A stretch of 64,000 nt of DNA from Pseudomonadota bacterium (GCA_018821785.1 JAHJLI010000255.1:1-64000), one strand, 5' to 3'. Positions 18,840 to 27,958 are shown, counted from the first letter of the stretch. The notes: a model not told the origin generated them from the sequence alone. Program-made: numbers and translations.

Positions 18840-19295
18840 ATGATCCGCCAGGCAACGAGAGCCGATATCAACGACATGGTTGAACTGCTTCACCAGCTCT
18901 TTGCCATCGAAGCCGACTTTGATTTTTCTGCGGAGCGGCAGCAAAGGGGCTTGGAAATGCTCCTTACCGCTCCTGAAGCGAAGGTGATGGTGGCCGAAGA
19001 GTTCGGCAAAGTAGTGGGAATGGTCACCGCCCAATTGGTGATCTCCACCGCCGAGGGTGGACTCTCCCAATTCATCGAAGATCTGGTGATCTTACCGGCC
19101 CTGCAGAACCAGGGCCTCGGCACCGCACTGCTGACCGCTCTTGCCGAGTGGGGTGCAGCCCTTGGTGCTAACCGAATGCAGTTGCTGGCAGACCGCAGCA
19201 ACACTTCGGCCCTTCAATTTTACCACCACAGGGGCTGGCGTCAAACGCAGCTTTTCTGCCTGCGCAAATACATAAGCAAGGAGATTTTCACATGA
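18840..19295 (+). CDS. GNAT-family N-acetyltransferase in nif operon
   Basis: A 151-residue acetyltransferase. The acetyl-CoA binding stretch ILPALQNQGLGTALLTAL (Q/R-x-x-G-x-G/A, about residues 84-101), the preceding beta strand (QFIEDLVI) and the C-terminal SNTSALQFYHHRGWRQT pattern are standard for GNAT. The ribosome site is weak, suggesting coupling to the ferredoxin gene 16 bp upstream. Its stop overlaps the start of the HEPN gene (ATGA). The substrate is unknown; nif context suggests a protein or small molecule of nitrogen fixation. Confidence 0.8.
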   Translation: MIRQATRADINDMVELLHQLFAIEADFDFSAERQQRGLEMLLTAPEAKVMVAEEFGKVVGMVTAQLVISTAEGGLSQFIEDLVILPALQNQGLGTALLTALAEWGAALGANRMQLLADRSNTSALQFYHHRGWRQTQLFCLRKYISKEIFT

Positions 19296-19714
19296 AGCTT
19301 GTCCAGATCGACAATTGGCGTGACTACCGGCGCGACGGCGAACAGTTCCTGAAAACCGCACAAGGAGCATATAACAAAAAGAAAAAAACCTTCTCCGCCG
19401 ACACCCTCTACAACCTCACCTGCATGGCCATCGAAAAACTGATCATGGCTTATCTGATGAAAAACGGTGACCTCGCCGAAAACCATACCATGGGAGATCT
19501 GCTTCGGGCCCTGCAACTGCACCTTGGCATGCTGCCTGAACTTGCCGACAAGCTCCTCTATATGAACGACTTCCAGGAGATCTGCGATCTGGAACATTTC
19601 ACCATCCGCATCCCGACCGAGGCCGATGTAATCATGTTTCTGAATATCGGCGAGGATGTTCGGACAATTCTGTCTCCCCACCTTTATGACCCCCAACCCC
19701 AGGCAATCCAATGA
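19292..19714 (+). CDS. HEPN-domain protein in nif operon
   Basis: A 140-residue alpha-helical protein with HEPN-like spacing: FSADTLYNLTCMAIEKLIMAYLMKNG, then the conserved histidine region AENHTMGDLLRAL. The R-x4-6-H ribonuclease motif of toxin HEPNs is not seen (no arginine stands four to six residues before the histidine), so it is probably a non-catalytic binding domain. It has a strong ribosome site (AAGGAG) and overlaps the GNAT gene by four bases. It is the last gene of the nifH transcript before a terminator. Its function is unknown. Confidence 0.65.
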   Translation: MKLVQIDNWRDYRRDGEQFLKTAQGAYNKKKKTFSADTLYNLTCMAIEKLIMAYLMKNGDLAENHTMGDLLRALQLHLGMLPELADKLLYMNDFQEICDLEHFTIRIPTEADVIMFLNIGEDVRTILSPHLYDPQPQAIQ

Positions 19715-19822
19715 CCAACAATGAGTGAACACTGAACAGGAAACACTGGCATATATCTTTGGGTATGCTTCAATGCCTGTGCACGTCACTCTGTCGCGCA
19801 TAACCTACCACAAGAAACCCTC

Positions 19823-19845
19823 ATCCCGACAAACGGGATTTTTCA
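19823..19845 (+). terminator. Rho-independent terminator after the nifH operon
   Basis: ATCCCG and CGGGAT flank a five-base loop and are followed by a T-rich run. A further dyad, TATCCCT/AGGGATA, lies at 19849-19865 and may act as an operator for the next gene. Confidence 0.55.
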
Positions 19846-20006
19846 TGATATCCCTGACAGGGATAGTAAAGACGATGCTTGCAGCCAAGCTCTTTTATTT
19901 TGAGAAAACTGCACCAGTCTGATATTGTATTCTCTGCGGGAGTCCCAGTTGAACAGCCAAGCAATTCGCTCTGTTTTGCAACCTTTCAACCAAAAGGAGA
20001 AATGTC

Positions 20007-20429
20007 ATGGAACAAAAAAAAATCCTGCTGGCAATTGATGGATCTAAACATTCCAACGCGGTTCTGGAAAAATCCATCGAATACGCCAAATTCCTCAACG
20101 CTAAAATCATCATTCTCTATTGCCATAATAAATTTCCGGTAAACCTGGGAGAGCCTTACAGAGATAGCCAGATAGCAGCTATAATCAGGGAAAGCGAGAA
20201 ACTGGTAGCGCCGTTTGTGCAACGCCTGGAAAGCGAAAATATCCCGGTCGAGGATCGTCTCATGGAAGAACCTGCAGGGAAGATGATCTCCGAGGTTGCA
20301 GAAATCGAGAAATGCGATTTAGTCATAATCGGCTCACGGGGCTTCAGCAATCTTACAAACCTGATTGTAGGCAGCGTAACCACGAGAGTTCTGCAAACTG
20401 CCCCTTGCCCAGTTCTGGTGATAAGATAG
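20007..20429 (+). CDS. universal stress protein, UspA family
   Basis: A 140-residue ATP-binding Usp protein. It starts KKILLAIDGSKHSNAVLEKSIEYA and carries the ATP motif G-x2-G-x9-G-S (GSRGFSNLTNLIVGS) before the final TAPCPVLVIR. It has a strong ribosome site (AAAAGGAG). It sits between the two nif operons in the same direction but behind a terminator, so it is probably transcribed separately. A role in energy or redox stress during nitrogen fixation is possible but unproven. Confidence 0.9.
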   Translation: MEQKKILLAIDGSKHSNAVLEKSIEYAKFLNAKIIILYCHNKFPVNLGEPYRDSQIAAIIRESEKLVAPFVQRLESENIPVEDRLMEEPAGKMISEVAEIEKCDLVIIGSRGFSNLTNLIVGSVTTRVLQTAPCPVLVIR

Positions 20430-20466
20430 TCACTAAAATACTGCGGCTTGGCAGTTGGCCAGGGCA

Positions 20467-20827
20467 TTAAACCAAACCGACTTTCTCCCAGTAGCCCTCA
20501 ATCTCAAGCTTGTGTTTGAGGAATTCGAGAAGGTCGGCCTGACTATGATCCCCGGGGAATTTACTGCGGAATTCAATGAGGATGACTTCTTGTTGCTGCG
20601 GGGAGTAAAGACTCCATTCAATAAGCAGATCTTTTTCTTGATTCGGTGTCACAATGAAAAACTTGTCCGGTTGAGGTTGATAATCTTTTATCGAGGAATT
20701 GCCACCAGTCTCCATGCAGCTTGTTATTTCTGATGGTGTTGAAAAACTCTGCGGCTATCCGGGTCTTTGTGTTTTTGTCACACATGTTCCAGCGGCGAAT
20801 AACGGAATCCTTCTGTTTCTCTGTCAT
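20467..20827 (-). pseudogene. small reverse-strand gene read in two overlapping frames (frameshifted or fused small proteins)
   Basis: A reading frame from ATG at 20827, behind AAGGGG, runs to 20618 (69 residues, starting MTEKQKDSVIRRWNMCDKN). A second frame, with no ribosome site of its own, covers 20715-20467 (82 residues, ending EIEGYWEKVGLV). The first half of frame one and the second frame read like one continuous protein of about 120 residues joined near 20700. A frameshift mutation or programmed shift would explain this. I do not recognise the family. It is the only reverse gene between the nif operons. Confidence 0.4.
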
Positions 20828-21005
20828 AGTGGCCCCTTTTATTTGTGATTCAAGATATAGCTCGGGTTTCTTACAAATTTCTTACAAAGAGTAAAAACTT
20901 CCGACCAATAATGATGGCCCTCTGAAAAAAATCGGTCCCCTTCCTCTACCACGACCCGTTTTGCAAACAGCAGAAGCCGACACAAGGATCAAAGCAACGG
21001 CAAAA

Positions 21006-21041
21006 CCTACAAAACAAGTCGTCTCCCTGCATTTTTGTAGG
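21006..21041. promoter_or_regulatory. inverted repeat upstream of nifE promoter
   Basis: CCTACAAAA (21006-21014) and TTTTGTAGG (21033-21041) are exact complements about 100 bp before the -24 element. The right arm overlaps an imperfect NifA site. It may be an operator or the NifA-site region itself. Confidence 0.35.
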
Positions 21042-21136
21042 ATTTGCTACCGTACCTATCGGACACACCTTACTGACACCCAAACAACTCAACTTAACAT
21101 TTTGACATTACAGATATATTTTTGATTCTTCCGATC

Positions 21137-21152
21137 TGGCATGGCCCTTGCT
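21137..21152 (+). promoter_or_regulatory. sigma54 (-24/-12) promoter of nifENB
   Basis: TGGCATGGCCCTTGCT keeps the essential GG and GC at 12-bp spacing, with one deviation (C to T) in the -24 hexamer. It lies about 53 bp before the nifE start. Confidence 0.75.
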
Positions 21153-21204
21153 CAAATGTGGATAAACAGCGTCTCCATTCACCTTGACCACGAGGACCAA
21201 GCCG

Positions 21205-22563
21205 ATGAGCACCCAGCCCCTCCTGAAAGAAAGATCCAATCAGATCCATAGAAAAGGGTCTGCCCCGTTTGAACTGGATTGCAACAAGGACAGCCTGGCC
21301 GGCGCGGTCAGCCAGCGTGCCTGTGTCTTCTGCGGCTCACGTGTCGTCCTTTACCCTATCGCCGACGCCCTGCATCTGGTGCATGGGCCGATCGGCTGTG
21401 CTGTCTATACCTGGGACATCCGTGGAGCCCTGTCATCGGGGCCGGAGCTGCACCGTCTGTCTTTTTCCACCGACCTGCAGGAGCTGGACGTCATCTTCGG
21501 AGGCGAAAAAAAGCTCGAAAAAGCGCTGAACGAACTGATCGACCGCCATCAACCGAAGGCCGCCTTTGTCTACTCTACCTGCATCGTCGGTCTCATTGGC
21601 GACGACCTGGAGGCAGTATGCAAAAAGGTCGCGGCGGAAAAAGGCATTCCGGTGCTGCCGGTACAGTCAGATGGGGTCAAAGGCAACAAACGGGCCGGTT
21701 ACGAGGCCGCCTGCAACGCCATGGCCCGGCTGGTTGGAACCGGCGATGTCGCGGGTATCTCCAAACACTCCATCAACATCCTCGGTGATTTCAACCTGGC
21801 CGGGGAGATCTGGCTGATCCGTGATTATTTCCAGCGCATCGGCATAGAGGTCGTCGCCAATATTACCGGCGACGGGCGGGTTGCCGACATCCAGAGATGC
21901 CATGGCGCGGCTCTCAACGTCGTCCAGTGTTCCGGAGCAACCCAGGACCTTGCCAACATGATGAGGAAACACTTCGGCATTCCCTCCCTCCGGGTTTCCT
22001 ATTTCGGCGTTGAAGACATGGCTGAGGCGCTCTATGCGGTGGCCCGCCACTTCGGTGAGCCGGAGATGCTGGGAAAGGCCCGGCAGGTTGTCAAGTCCGA
22101 GCTTGCCACCCTCCTCCCCGAGTTGGCCGTATATAAAAAAGCCCTGGCCGGAAAAAAAGCGGCAATCTACGTCGGCGGCGCCTTCAAAGCCTTCTCTCTG
22201 GTCAAGGCATTCCGCCTCATCGGCATGGACGTGGTTATGGTCGGCTCCCAGACCGGCACCAGGGAGGACTATTTTGAACTGGAAGAGATCACCGATGAAG
22301 GAACCATTATCGTCGACGACTCCAACCCTCTGGAATTGTCTGCTTTTTTAAAGGAAAAGGACGTCGACCTCTTCGTAGGCGGGGTGAAGGAGCGACCGAT
22401 CGCCTACAAATTGGGGGTGGCCTTCTGCGATCACAACCATGAGCGCAAGGAGATGCTCGCAGGTTTTACCGGAATGCTCAATTTTGCCCGTGAGGTTTAC
22501 GGCTCGGTGATGAGCCCGGTATGGCAATTTGTCCCGAGAAGAAGAGAGGAGAAAAAATCATGA
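21205..22563 (+). CDS. nifE: nitrogenase cofactor scaffold protein NifE
   Basis: A 452-residue NifD homologue that forms the NifEN scaffold where NifB-co matures to FeMo-co. The ATG at 21205 behind GAGG is preferred to an upstream TTG. Cluster-ligand regions seen are RACVFCGSRVVLYP, VHGPIGCAVYTWD and STCIVGLIGDDLE, and NVVQCSGATQDLANMMRKHFGIP matches the mid-protein NifE block. The cofactor histidine of NifD is replaced (AFCDHNHERKEMLAGFTGM), as in NifE. It is first in a sigma54-driven nifE-nifN-nifB transcript. Confidence 0.95.
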   Translation: MSTQPLLKERSNQIHRKGSAPFELDCNKDSLAGAVSQRACVFCGSRVVLYPIADALHLVHGPIGCAVYTWDIRGALSSGPELHRLSFSTDLQELDVIFGGEKKLEKALNELIDRHQPKAAFVYSTCIVGLIGDDLEAVCKKVAAEKGIPVLPVQSDGVKGNKRAGYEAACNAMARLVGTGDVAGISKHSINILGDFNLAGEIWLIRDYFQRIGIEVVANITGDGRVADIQRCHGAALNVVQCSGATQDLANMMRKHFGIPSLRVSYFGVEDMAEALYAVARHFGEPEMLGKARQVVKSELATLLPELAVYKKALAGKKAAIYVGGAFKAFSLVKAFRLIGMDVVMVGSQTGTREDYFELEEITDEGTIIVDDSNPLELSAFLKEKDVDLFVGGVKERPIAYKLGVAFCDHNHERKEMLAGFTGMLNFAREVYGSVMSPVWQFVPRRREEKKS

Positions 22564-23912
22564 CTAAAATGCCCAGTTATACCGCAACCACCAATGCATG
22601 TAAGCTCTGCAAGCCCCTCGGCGCCTCCATCGCCTTTCGCGGCATCGAGGGCTGCGTCCCCTTTCTGCACGGCTCACAGGGCTGCGCTACCTATATACGG
22701 CGCTATATCATCAGCCATTTCAATGAACCAATCGATATCGCCTCCTCGTCTTTGGGTGAAAAGAATGCCATCTTCGGCGGTGGACCGAACCTGAAACTGG
22801 GGTTAAAAAACGTTACCGCCAAATACAGTCCAACACTGATCGGCATAGCCACTACCTGCCTGACCGAGACCATTGGTGATGACGTGCCGATGCTAATAGC
22901 TGAATATCAGAAAGAATTTTCTTCCGCCCAATCGCCGATACTGGTCCATGTGTCAACTCCGAGCTATTCGGGTACGCATATGGAAGGTTTCCATGCGGCG
23001 GTTCGTGCCGCAGTTGAACAACTGGCGGGTTCGACCTTGCCAAACGACAGCATCAATCTTCTCTCAGGCTTCGTCTCGCCGGCTGATATCCGCTATCTGC
23101 GGGAGGTCACAAAAGACTTCGGCATTGCCGTAACTATCCTCCCCGACTATTCCGATACCCTCGACGGGCCTGCACTCGATGATTATCCGCTGATCCCGGA
23201 GGGAGGAACAAAGCTTTCGGCCATCAGGACCATGGGCGGGGCGAAAGCAACCGTCGAACTCGGGGCCACCCTGCCGGAAGTGACGGCCGGTACAGTTCTG
23301 CGCGACGTCCACGGCACACCGCTGCATCGTACCCCAATGCCCATGGGTATCCGCGCCACCGACACCTTCTTTCAGCTGCTTACCGAACTCACCGGCCGGA
23401 AGATTCCGACGTGCCATAACGCTGCCCGTGGTCGACTGATCGACAGCATGGTCGATGGCCACAAATACGTGTTCGGCAAGAAAGCGGTGGTCTATGGCGA
23501 GGAGGATCTGGTGGTCGGCATGACTGCTCTGCTCGCAGAAATAGGCGTCCGGCCGGTACTTTGTGCATCCGGCGGCAAGAGCAACAGGATGGCCGAAGGC
23601 ATCGCCGCCGCCCTCCAAGGCCTCGGCTGTCCGCTGCCGATTGTCAAGGAAGATGTCGATTTTTTTGATATCGAGACCCTGGCGGAAGAACTTGGCGTCG
23701 AGCTGGTAGTCGGCCACTCGAAAGGCTATGCCCTGGCCCGCAGACAGAACCTGCCGATGATCAGGGTTGGCTTCCCCATCCATGACCGAATCGGTGGCCA
23801 ACGCATCCTCCATCTCGGCTACCAGGGGGCGCAAACCTTGTTCGATCTGATCGCCAACGCCCTGATCGAAAAAAAGCAGAACGACTCGCCGGTCGGCTAC
23901 AGCTATATGTGA
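22560..23912 (+). CDS. nifN: nitrogenase cofactor scaffold protein NifN
   Basis: A 450-residue NifK homologue starting MTKMPSYTATTNACKLCKPLG at an ATG overlapping the nifE stop (ATGA), with AGAGGAG upstream. Conserved blocks include GCVPFLHGSQGCATYIRRY, TTCLTETIGDDVP and the late FPIHDRIGGQRILHLGYQGA. It pairs with NifE. The overlapping genes imply balanced synthesis of the NifEN heterotetramer. It is a separate gene here, not fused to NifB as in Clostridium pasteurianum. Confidence 0.95.
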   Translation: MTKMPSYTATTNACKLCKPLGASIAFRGIEGCVPFLHGSQGCATYIRRYIISHFNEPIDIASSSLGEKNAIFGGGPNLKLGLKNVTAKYSPTLIGIATTCLTETIGDDVPMLIAEYQKEFSSAQSPILVHVSTPSYSGTHMEGFHAAVRAAVEQLAGSTLPNDSINLLSGFVSPADIRYLREVTKDFGIAVTILPDYSDTLDGPALDDYPLIPEGGTKLSAIRTMGGAKATVELGATLPEVTAGTVLRDVHGTPLHRTPMPMGIRATDTFFQLLTELTGRKIPTCHNAARGRLIDSMVDGHKYVFGKKAVVYGEEDLVVGMTALLAEIGVRPVLCASGGKSNRMAEGIAAALQGLGCPLPIVKEDVDFFDIETLAEELGVELVVGHSKGYALARRQNLPMIRVGFPIHDRIGGQRILHLGYQGAQTLFDLIANALIEKKQNDSPVGYSYM

Positions 23913-23963
23913 TTTTCCCTACACCTGATAAACGTGATATGTCAATCACCAGAAGGATCCATT

Positions 23964-25241
23964 ATGAATACCCACACACCTAAGGATTTCCGCAACCATC
24001 CCTGCTTTCATGCCGACGCCAAAGGTAAATTCGGTCGGGTGCATCTGCCGGTTGCCCCAAAGTGCAATATCAAATGTAATTTCTGTGACCGCAAATACGA
24101 TTGCGTCAATGAGTCACGGCCAGGCGTTACCTCCACCCTCCTCAGCCCAGAACAGGCGGGAGTGTATATGAATAAGGTTCTGGAGAAGGAGCCACGGATA
24201 ACCGTTGCCGGTATCGCCGGGCCCGGTGACCCCTTCGCCAACGGTCCCGAAACCATCGCCACCCTGCGGACCATCCGCAGAAACCATCCGCATGTCCTGC
24301 TCTGTGTATCATCAAACGGCATGGCAATCGGCCCTTATATAAAAACGCTTGCCGAGCTTGCCGTCTCCCATGTAACCATCACCGTCTGCGCGGTTGATCC
24401 GGCGATAAGTGAGAAGATTTACAGCTGGGTCGAGGACGGCAAGTTAATCTATCGGGGACAACAGGGAGCTGATCTGCTGCTGCGCCGTCAACTGGCGGCA
24501 ATACGCGACTTAAAGGCGCACGGTATCACCGTCAAGGTCAACTGTATCATCATCCCTGGCATTAATGACGGTCATGTCGAAGAGGTGGCCCAAACCATGA
24601 AGGACCTGGGGGTCGACCTACTCAACTGCATGGCGATGTTTCCAAACGTCAACACCCCCTTCGGCACCACGCCCCAGCCGAGCAAGGAGATGATGGAGGA
24701 AATCAGGGCGAAAGCGGAAAGGTATTTGCCGCAGATGCGCCACTGCACCCGCTGCCGTGCCGACGCGGTTGGCCTTTTGGGCGACGACCGCACCGATGAG
24801 TTCCGCAGTTGCCTCACCGCCTGCTCTACCTTAAAGCCCATGCCAGCTGCGGAACGACCATATGTGGCAGTGGCTACTGAGGAGGGCATCCTGGTCAACA
24901 AACACCTGGGCGAGGCACGCAGCCTGCAAATCTGGGAACGCACGACGGACGGATTTCGCAAGGTCGAGGAGCGGCCGACGCCGGCCATCGGCGGCGGTAT
25001 AAAACGCTGGCACCAGCTGGCCAGGGTCCTCGGCGACTGCCGGGCTGTGCTGGTCAGCGGTGTCGGGCAAACCCCTTTCGATATCCTCACTAAATCCGGG
25101 GTAAAACCTTTAGAGGCAGCCGGATTTATCGAAGAAGGCTTGGCAATCGTCTATGAAAACCGCAACACCGCTCTTCTCCGCGGACGAAAAAACCCTTGTT
25201 CCGATGGCGCCTGCAGCGGCTCAGGCGGTGGCTGCGGTTAA
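23964..25241 (+). CDS. nifB: nitrogenase cofactor biosynthesis radical-SAM protein NifB
   Basis: A 425-residue NifB that makes the 8Fe-9S-C core (NifB-co). The radical-SAM motif is intact: PKCNIKCNFCDRKYDC, with C34, C38 and C41. The NifB cysteine of NHPCFHADAKGKFGR (C14) and GIAGPGDPFANG are present. A C-terminal NifX-like domain begins near residue 300 (PYVAVATEEGILVNKHLGEA). The protein ends in a short cysteine/glycine tail (PCSDGACSGSGGGCG). The start at 23964 follows AAGGA. Comparison with the gene at 17309 shows exactly what that paralogue has lost. Confidence 0.96.
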   Translation: MNTHTPKDFRNHPCFHADAKGKFGRVHLPVAPKCNIKCNFCDRKYDCVNESRPGVTSTLLSPEQAGVYMNKVLEKEPRITVAGIAGPGDPFANGPETIATLRTIRRNHPHVLLCVSSNGMAIGPYIKTLAELAVSHVTITVCAVDPAISEKIYSWVEDGKLIYRGQQGADLLLRRQLAAIRDLKAHGITVKVNCIIIPGINDGHVEEVAQTMKDLGVDLLNCMAMFPNVNTPFGTTPQPSKEMMEEIRAKAERYLPQMRHCTRCRADAVGLLGDDRTDEFRSCLTACSTLKPMPAAERPYVAVATEEGILVNKHLGEARSLQIWERTTDGFRKVEERPTPAIGGGIKRWHQLARVLGDCRAVLVSGVGQTPFDILTKSGVKPLEAAGFIEEGLAIVYENRNTALLRGRKNPCSDGACSGSGGGCG

Positions 25242-25394
25242 AAAAAGCTCCCTGGAAAAGTGATGGAATGACAATGATCTGCTGACAAATAAGGCGTCAG
25301 CAGCTACAATAGCCCTGGCTTGATTTTTGATGGCAAAGGCCTCATTCCGGCCGCAGCCGCAGAACCCCATCACATTGTTACAGGAGAAAAGACC

Positions 25395-27014
25395 ATGCCC
25401 GATTTTGTATATCAGGACCCGTTCCCACTCAACAAGGACCAGACCCAATACCGCCTCCTCCCCGACTCCCATAAGTATGTAGAGGTAACCGATTTTAACG
25501 GCCAAAAGATCCTCAAGATCGCCCCCGAAGCCCTGACGGTCCTGGCCAACCAAGCCATGCGCGAGGTCTCGTTTCTGCTGCGTTCCGCCCATAACCAGCA
25601 GGTGGCATCCATTCTTTCCGATCCCGAGGCATCGATGAACGACAAGGGGGTGGCCATCGCCTTCCTACGCAACGCCGAGGTGGCCGCCCGCTTCGAACTG
25701 CCTGTCTGCCAGGACACCGGTACCGCCTCCATCATCGGCAAAAAAGGTCAGAATGTCTGGACCGGCTGCAATGATGCGGAGATGTTGTCAAAAGGGGTAT
25801 ATCGCACCTATACCGAAGAAAATTTGCGCTACTCACAGACCGTGGCCCTTGATATGTACACGGAAAAAAACACCGGCACCAACCTGCCGGCCCAGATCGA
25901 CCTGTTTGCCACAGAGGGTGACAGCTACAGCTTCCTCTTCGTCGCCAAGGGTGGCGGCAGCGCCAACAAGACAATGCTCTACCAGGAAACCAAGGCCCTG
26001 CTCAATCCCGAGCGGCTGGAAAGTTTTCTGGTGGAAAAGATGAAGTATCTGGGCACCGCCGCCTGCCCGCCTTACCATATCGCCTTTGTCATCGGCGGCA
26101 CCTCGGCCGAGACTTGCCTGAAAACCGTCAAACTTGCCTCCACCAAATACTACGACAACCTGCCCACCGAAGGCAATATGCACGGCCAGGCCTTCCGCGA
26201 TGTCGCACTTGAGAAAAAACTCCTGGAAAAAGCGCGCGGTCTCGGCATCGGCGCCCAGTTCGGAGGCGTCTACTTCGCCCACGATATCCGGGTCGTGCGC
26301 CTGCCCCGACATGGTGCCTCCTGCCCGGTGGGCATGGGGGTATCCTGCTCGGCAGACCGCAACGTCAAGGCCAAGATAAACCAGGAAGGGTTGTGGCTTG
26401 AAGAACTCGACAGCAACCCCGGTCGCCTCATCCCCGATGTTTACCGCCGCAAGCACGAGCATGGGGTCAAGATCAATCTTGATCAACCCATGGAGAGTAT
26501 TCTTGCCGAACTGCGCAAACATCCGGTATCCACGCCGTTGCTGCTCACCGGCACCATCGTCGTCGGCCGGGACATTGCCCACAGCAAATTCAAGGAACTG
26601 CTCGACGCCGGCAAGGAGCTGCCCGAGTATCTGAAAAAACACCCCATCTACTATGCCGGTCCTGCCAAAACACCCAAGGGTAAGCCCTCCGGTTCCTTCG
26701 GTCCCACCACCGCCGGACGGATGGACAGCTATGTCGACCTGCTGCAAAGCAAGGGTGGCTCGCTTATCATGATCGCCAAGGGCAACCGCAGTCAGCAGGT
26801 CACCGATGCCTGTAAAAAACATGGTGGCTTTTACCTTGGGTCAATCGGTGGCCCGGCGGCCCTCTTGGCTGAAGAAAATATCAAGAAGGTCGAATGTATC
26901 GACTATCCCGAACTGGGAATGGAGGCGGTCTGGAAAATCGAGGTAATAGATTTCCCTGCCTTTATTCTCGTTGACGACAAGGGCAACGATTTCTTTAAAC
27001 AGCTTGGCTGTTAA
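25395..27014 (+). CDS. fum: class I (iron-sulfur) fumarate hydratase
   Basis: A 539-residue fumarase of the oxygen-labile [4Fe-4S] type with fused alpha and beta domains (FumA/FumB layout). Cysteine motifs include [38 protein letters not shown] and [17 protein letters not shown]; the beta part has [23 protein letters not shown]. It interconverts fumarate and malate. It starts at ATG 25395 behind CAGGAG, 153 bp after nifB, and ends at a strong terminator. The gap contains no recognisable sigma54 element, so a link with nif regulation is not shown. Confidence 0.93.
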   Translation: MPDFVYQDPFPLNKDQTQYRLLPDSHKYVEVTDFNGQKILKIAPEALTVLANQAMREVSFLLRSAHNQQVASILSDPEASMNDKGVAIAFLRNAEVAARFELPVCQDTGTASIIGKKGQNVWTGCNDAEMLSKGVYRTYTEENLRYSQTVALDMYTEKNTGTNLPAQIDLFATEGDSYSFLFVAKGGGSANKTMLYQETKALLNPERLESFLVEKMKYLGTAACPPYHIAFVIGGTSAETCLKTVKLASTKYYDNLPTEGNMHGQAFRDVALEKKLLEKARGLGIGAQFGGVYFAHDIRVVRLPRHGASCPVGMGVSCSADRNVKAKINQEGLWLEELDSNPGRLIPDVYRRKHEHGVKINLDQPMESILAELRKHPVSTPLLLTGTIVVGRDIAHSKFKELLDAGKELPEYLKKHPIYYAGPAKTPKGKPSGSFGPTTAGRMDSYVDLLQSKGGSLIMIAKGNRSQQVTDACKKHGGFYLGSIGGPAALLAEENIKKVECIDYPELGMEAVWKIEVIDFPAFILVDDKGNDFFKQLGC

Positions 27015-27025
27015 TTGCCGATATT

Positions 27026-27066
27026 TCCGGTCGGCCCTGCTGGGCTGACCGGACCCTTTCTTTGCT
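27026..27066 (+). terminator. Rho-independent terminator after fumarase
   Basis: A 12-bp stem (27026-27037 with 27042-27053, one G-T pair) and a four-base loop, followed by a T-rich tail, lies 12 bp after the fumarase stop. Confidence 0.75.
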
Positions 27067-27124
27067 TTTGGATTTGCTATGAATCTGTGTTACTATTTTT
27101 TTCATACTCCCAGCAAAGGGGCTA

Positions 27125-27142
27125 AGTACCTTGAAAATTCAT
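27125..27142 (+). repeat. dispersed intergenic repeat, copy 1
   Basis: AGTACCTTGAAAATTCAT differs from the core AGTACCTTAGAAATTCAT at two positions. It lies between the fumarase terminator and a decayed LuxR-type fragment. Confidence 0.5.
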
Positions 27143-27179
27143 CGAGGTACCCAAAGACGAGTAAAATATCTCTCTGACC

Positions 27180-27455
27180 GTGCTGCTGAAAAAGCGCGAA
27201 GAAGATCGGGCTATCAAGGCTAAGCAGATACTGTCCAACACCACCAAACTCATCCTGCCGTTTCTCGACCGACTCAAAGGAAGCAGGCTCACCGAACAAC
27301 AGGTGGTGCTTGTCGATATCCTCTACACCAATATCGCCGAATTGACATCCCCCTTTGCCAACAATTTTTCCACCAGGCTAGGTCGCCTCACCCCTGCAGA
27401 AATCCAGGTAGCCAACCTGGTTAAAATCGGAAAGAGAACCGGGATAGAACCTTGA
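27180..27455 (+). pseudogene. remnant of a PAS/LuxR-type regulator
   Basis: A 91-codon reading frame resembles the segment joining a sensory domain to a LuxR helix-turn-helix: LPFLDRLKGSRLTEQQVVLVDILYTNI, then LTSPFANNF and LTPAEIQVANLVKIGKRTG. In intact members the last block continues into the DNA-recognition helix (TKEIAELL...), but here a stop follows after a few residues. The sensory half is missing upstream and no proper start or ribosome site is visible. A dispersed repeat copy sits just upstream. I read it as a gene fragment, probably non-functional. Confidence 0.6.
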
Positions 27456-27958
27456 GATAGATTATTTTTCTTTAAAAAGCCAAGAAAACAATCTGCAAGG
27501 TACACATAGTTCTAAATGTTGGAAAACGCCCTCGTCGATTGATTCGGCGTTTTCCTTTTATAGGACTGCAATGCCCAAGGCTACTTTGAACTCGTCCTCC
27601 AACGGCAGGGACCGTCATTATGACCTTCGTCTTCTGCCCTAGCCAACTCCCTAAACCTCGCCAAAAAGAGAATGGCCTTTATTGGTCGGAGACTCATCAA
27701 GACCCCATCTGCCAACAACTCTCCTTATTAAGCTTCACACTAAGGTCTTTACCGGTAGCGACGCCGCGCGCAACCGCGATTTTGTTGTTATTTCCATCGT
27801 CGAAGCATTCAATTATTCCGATTTTCCTCCTCATCGCACTACCTATCGGTTACAATCACTGCAATCGTGCTGCTGGATGATTGATAGCAGAAACACTGCT
27901 ATAATTCTTGAACTGCAGTCTAAATATTCCTAACAAAACCGACTGGGAGGGGTAACGG
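27456..27958. other. 503-bp intergenic region before the CheB-CheR kinase
   Basis: A terminator-like hairpin occupies 27521-27559. Beyond it I see no convincing gene; two short frames at 27620-27933 lack ribosome sites and recognisable similarity. Confidence 0.5.
27521..27559 (+). terminator. Rho-independent terminator after LuxR remnant
   Basis: GGAAAACGCC and GGCGTTTTCC are perfect 10-bp complements with a 15-base loop, followed by four T residues. Confidence 0.65.

Larger units (their letters stand above)
20828..21204. other. 377-bp intergenic region upstream of nifE
   Basis: Holds the nifE sigma54 promoter and, at 21006-21041, an inverted repeat CCTACAAAA/TTTTGTAGG with an 18-base spacer. 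An imperfect NifA site, TGT-N10-ACC at 21036-21051, overlaps its right arm. No further gene is seen. Confidence 0.5.

Noticed and set aside
18840..19714. GNAT-HEPN pair as a toxin-antitoxin system
   Set aside because: The HEPN protein lacks the R-x4-6-H ribonuclease motif, the GNAT protein looks like an ordinary acetyltransferase, and both lie inside the nif operon.
19747..19763. TGGCAT-N5-TTTGG upstream of the universal stress gene, like a sigma54 promoter
   Set aside because: The -12 element lacks the essential GC at 12-bp spacing from GG.
21036..21051. NifA site upstream of nifE (TGT-N10-ACC)
   Set aside because: It deviates from TGT-N10-ACA in the second half-site; kept only as an imperfect match, not as a called site.
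27620..27933. Two short forward reading frames before the CheB-CheR fusion gene
   Set aside because: They overlap each other, have no ribosome sites, and their sequences look like random translation.
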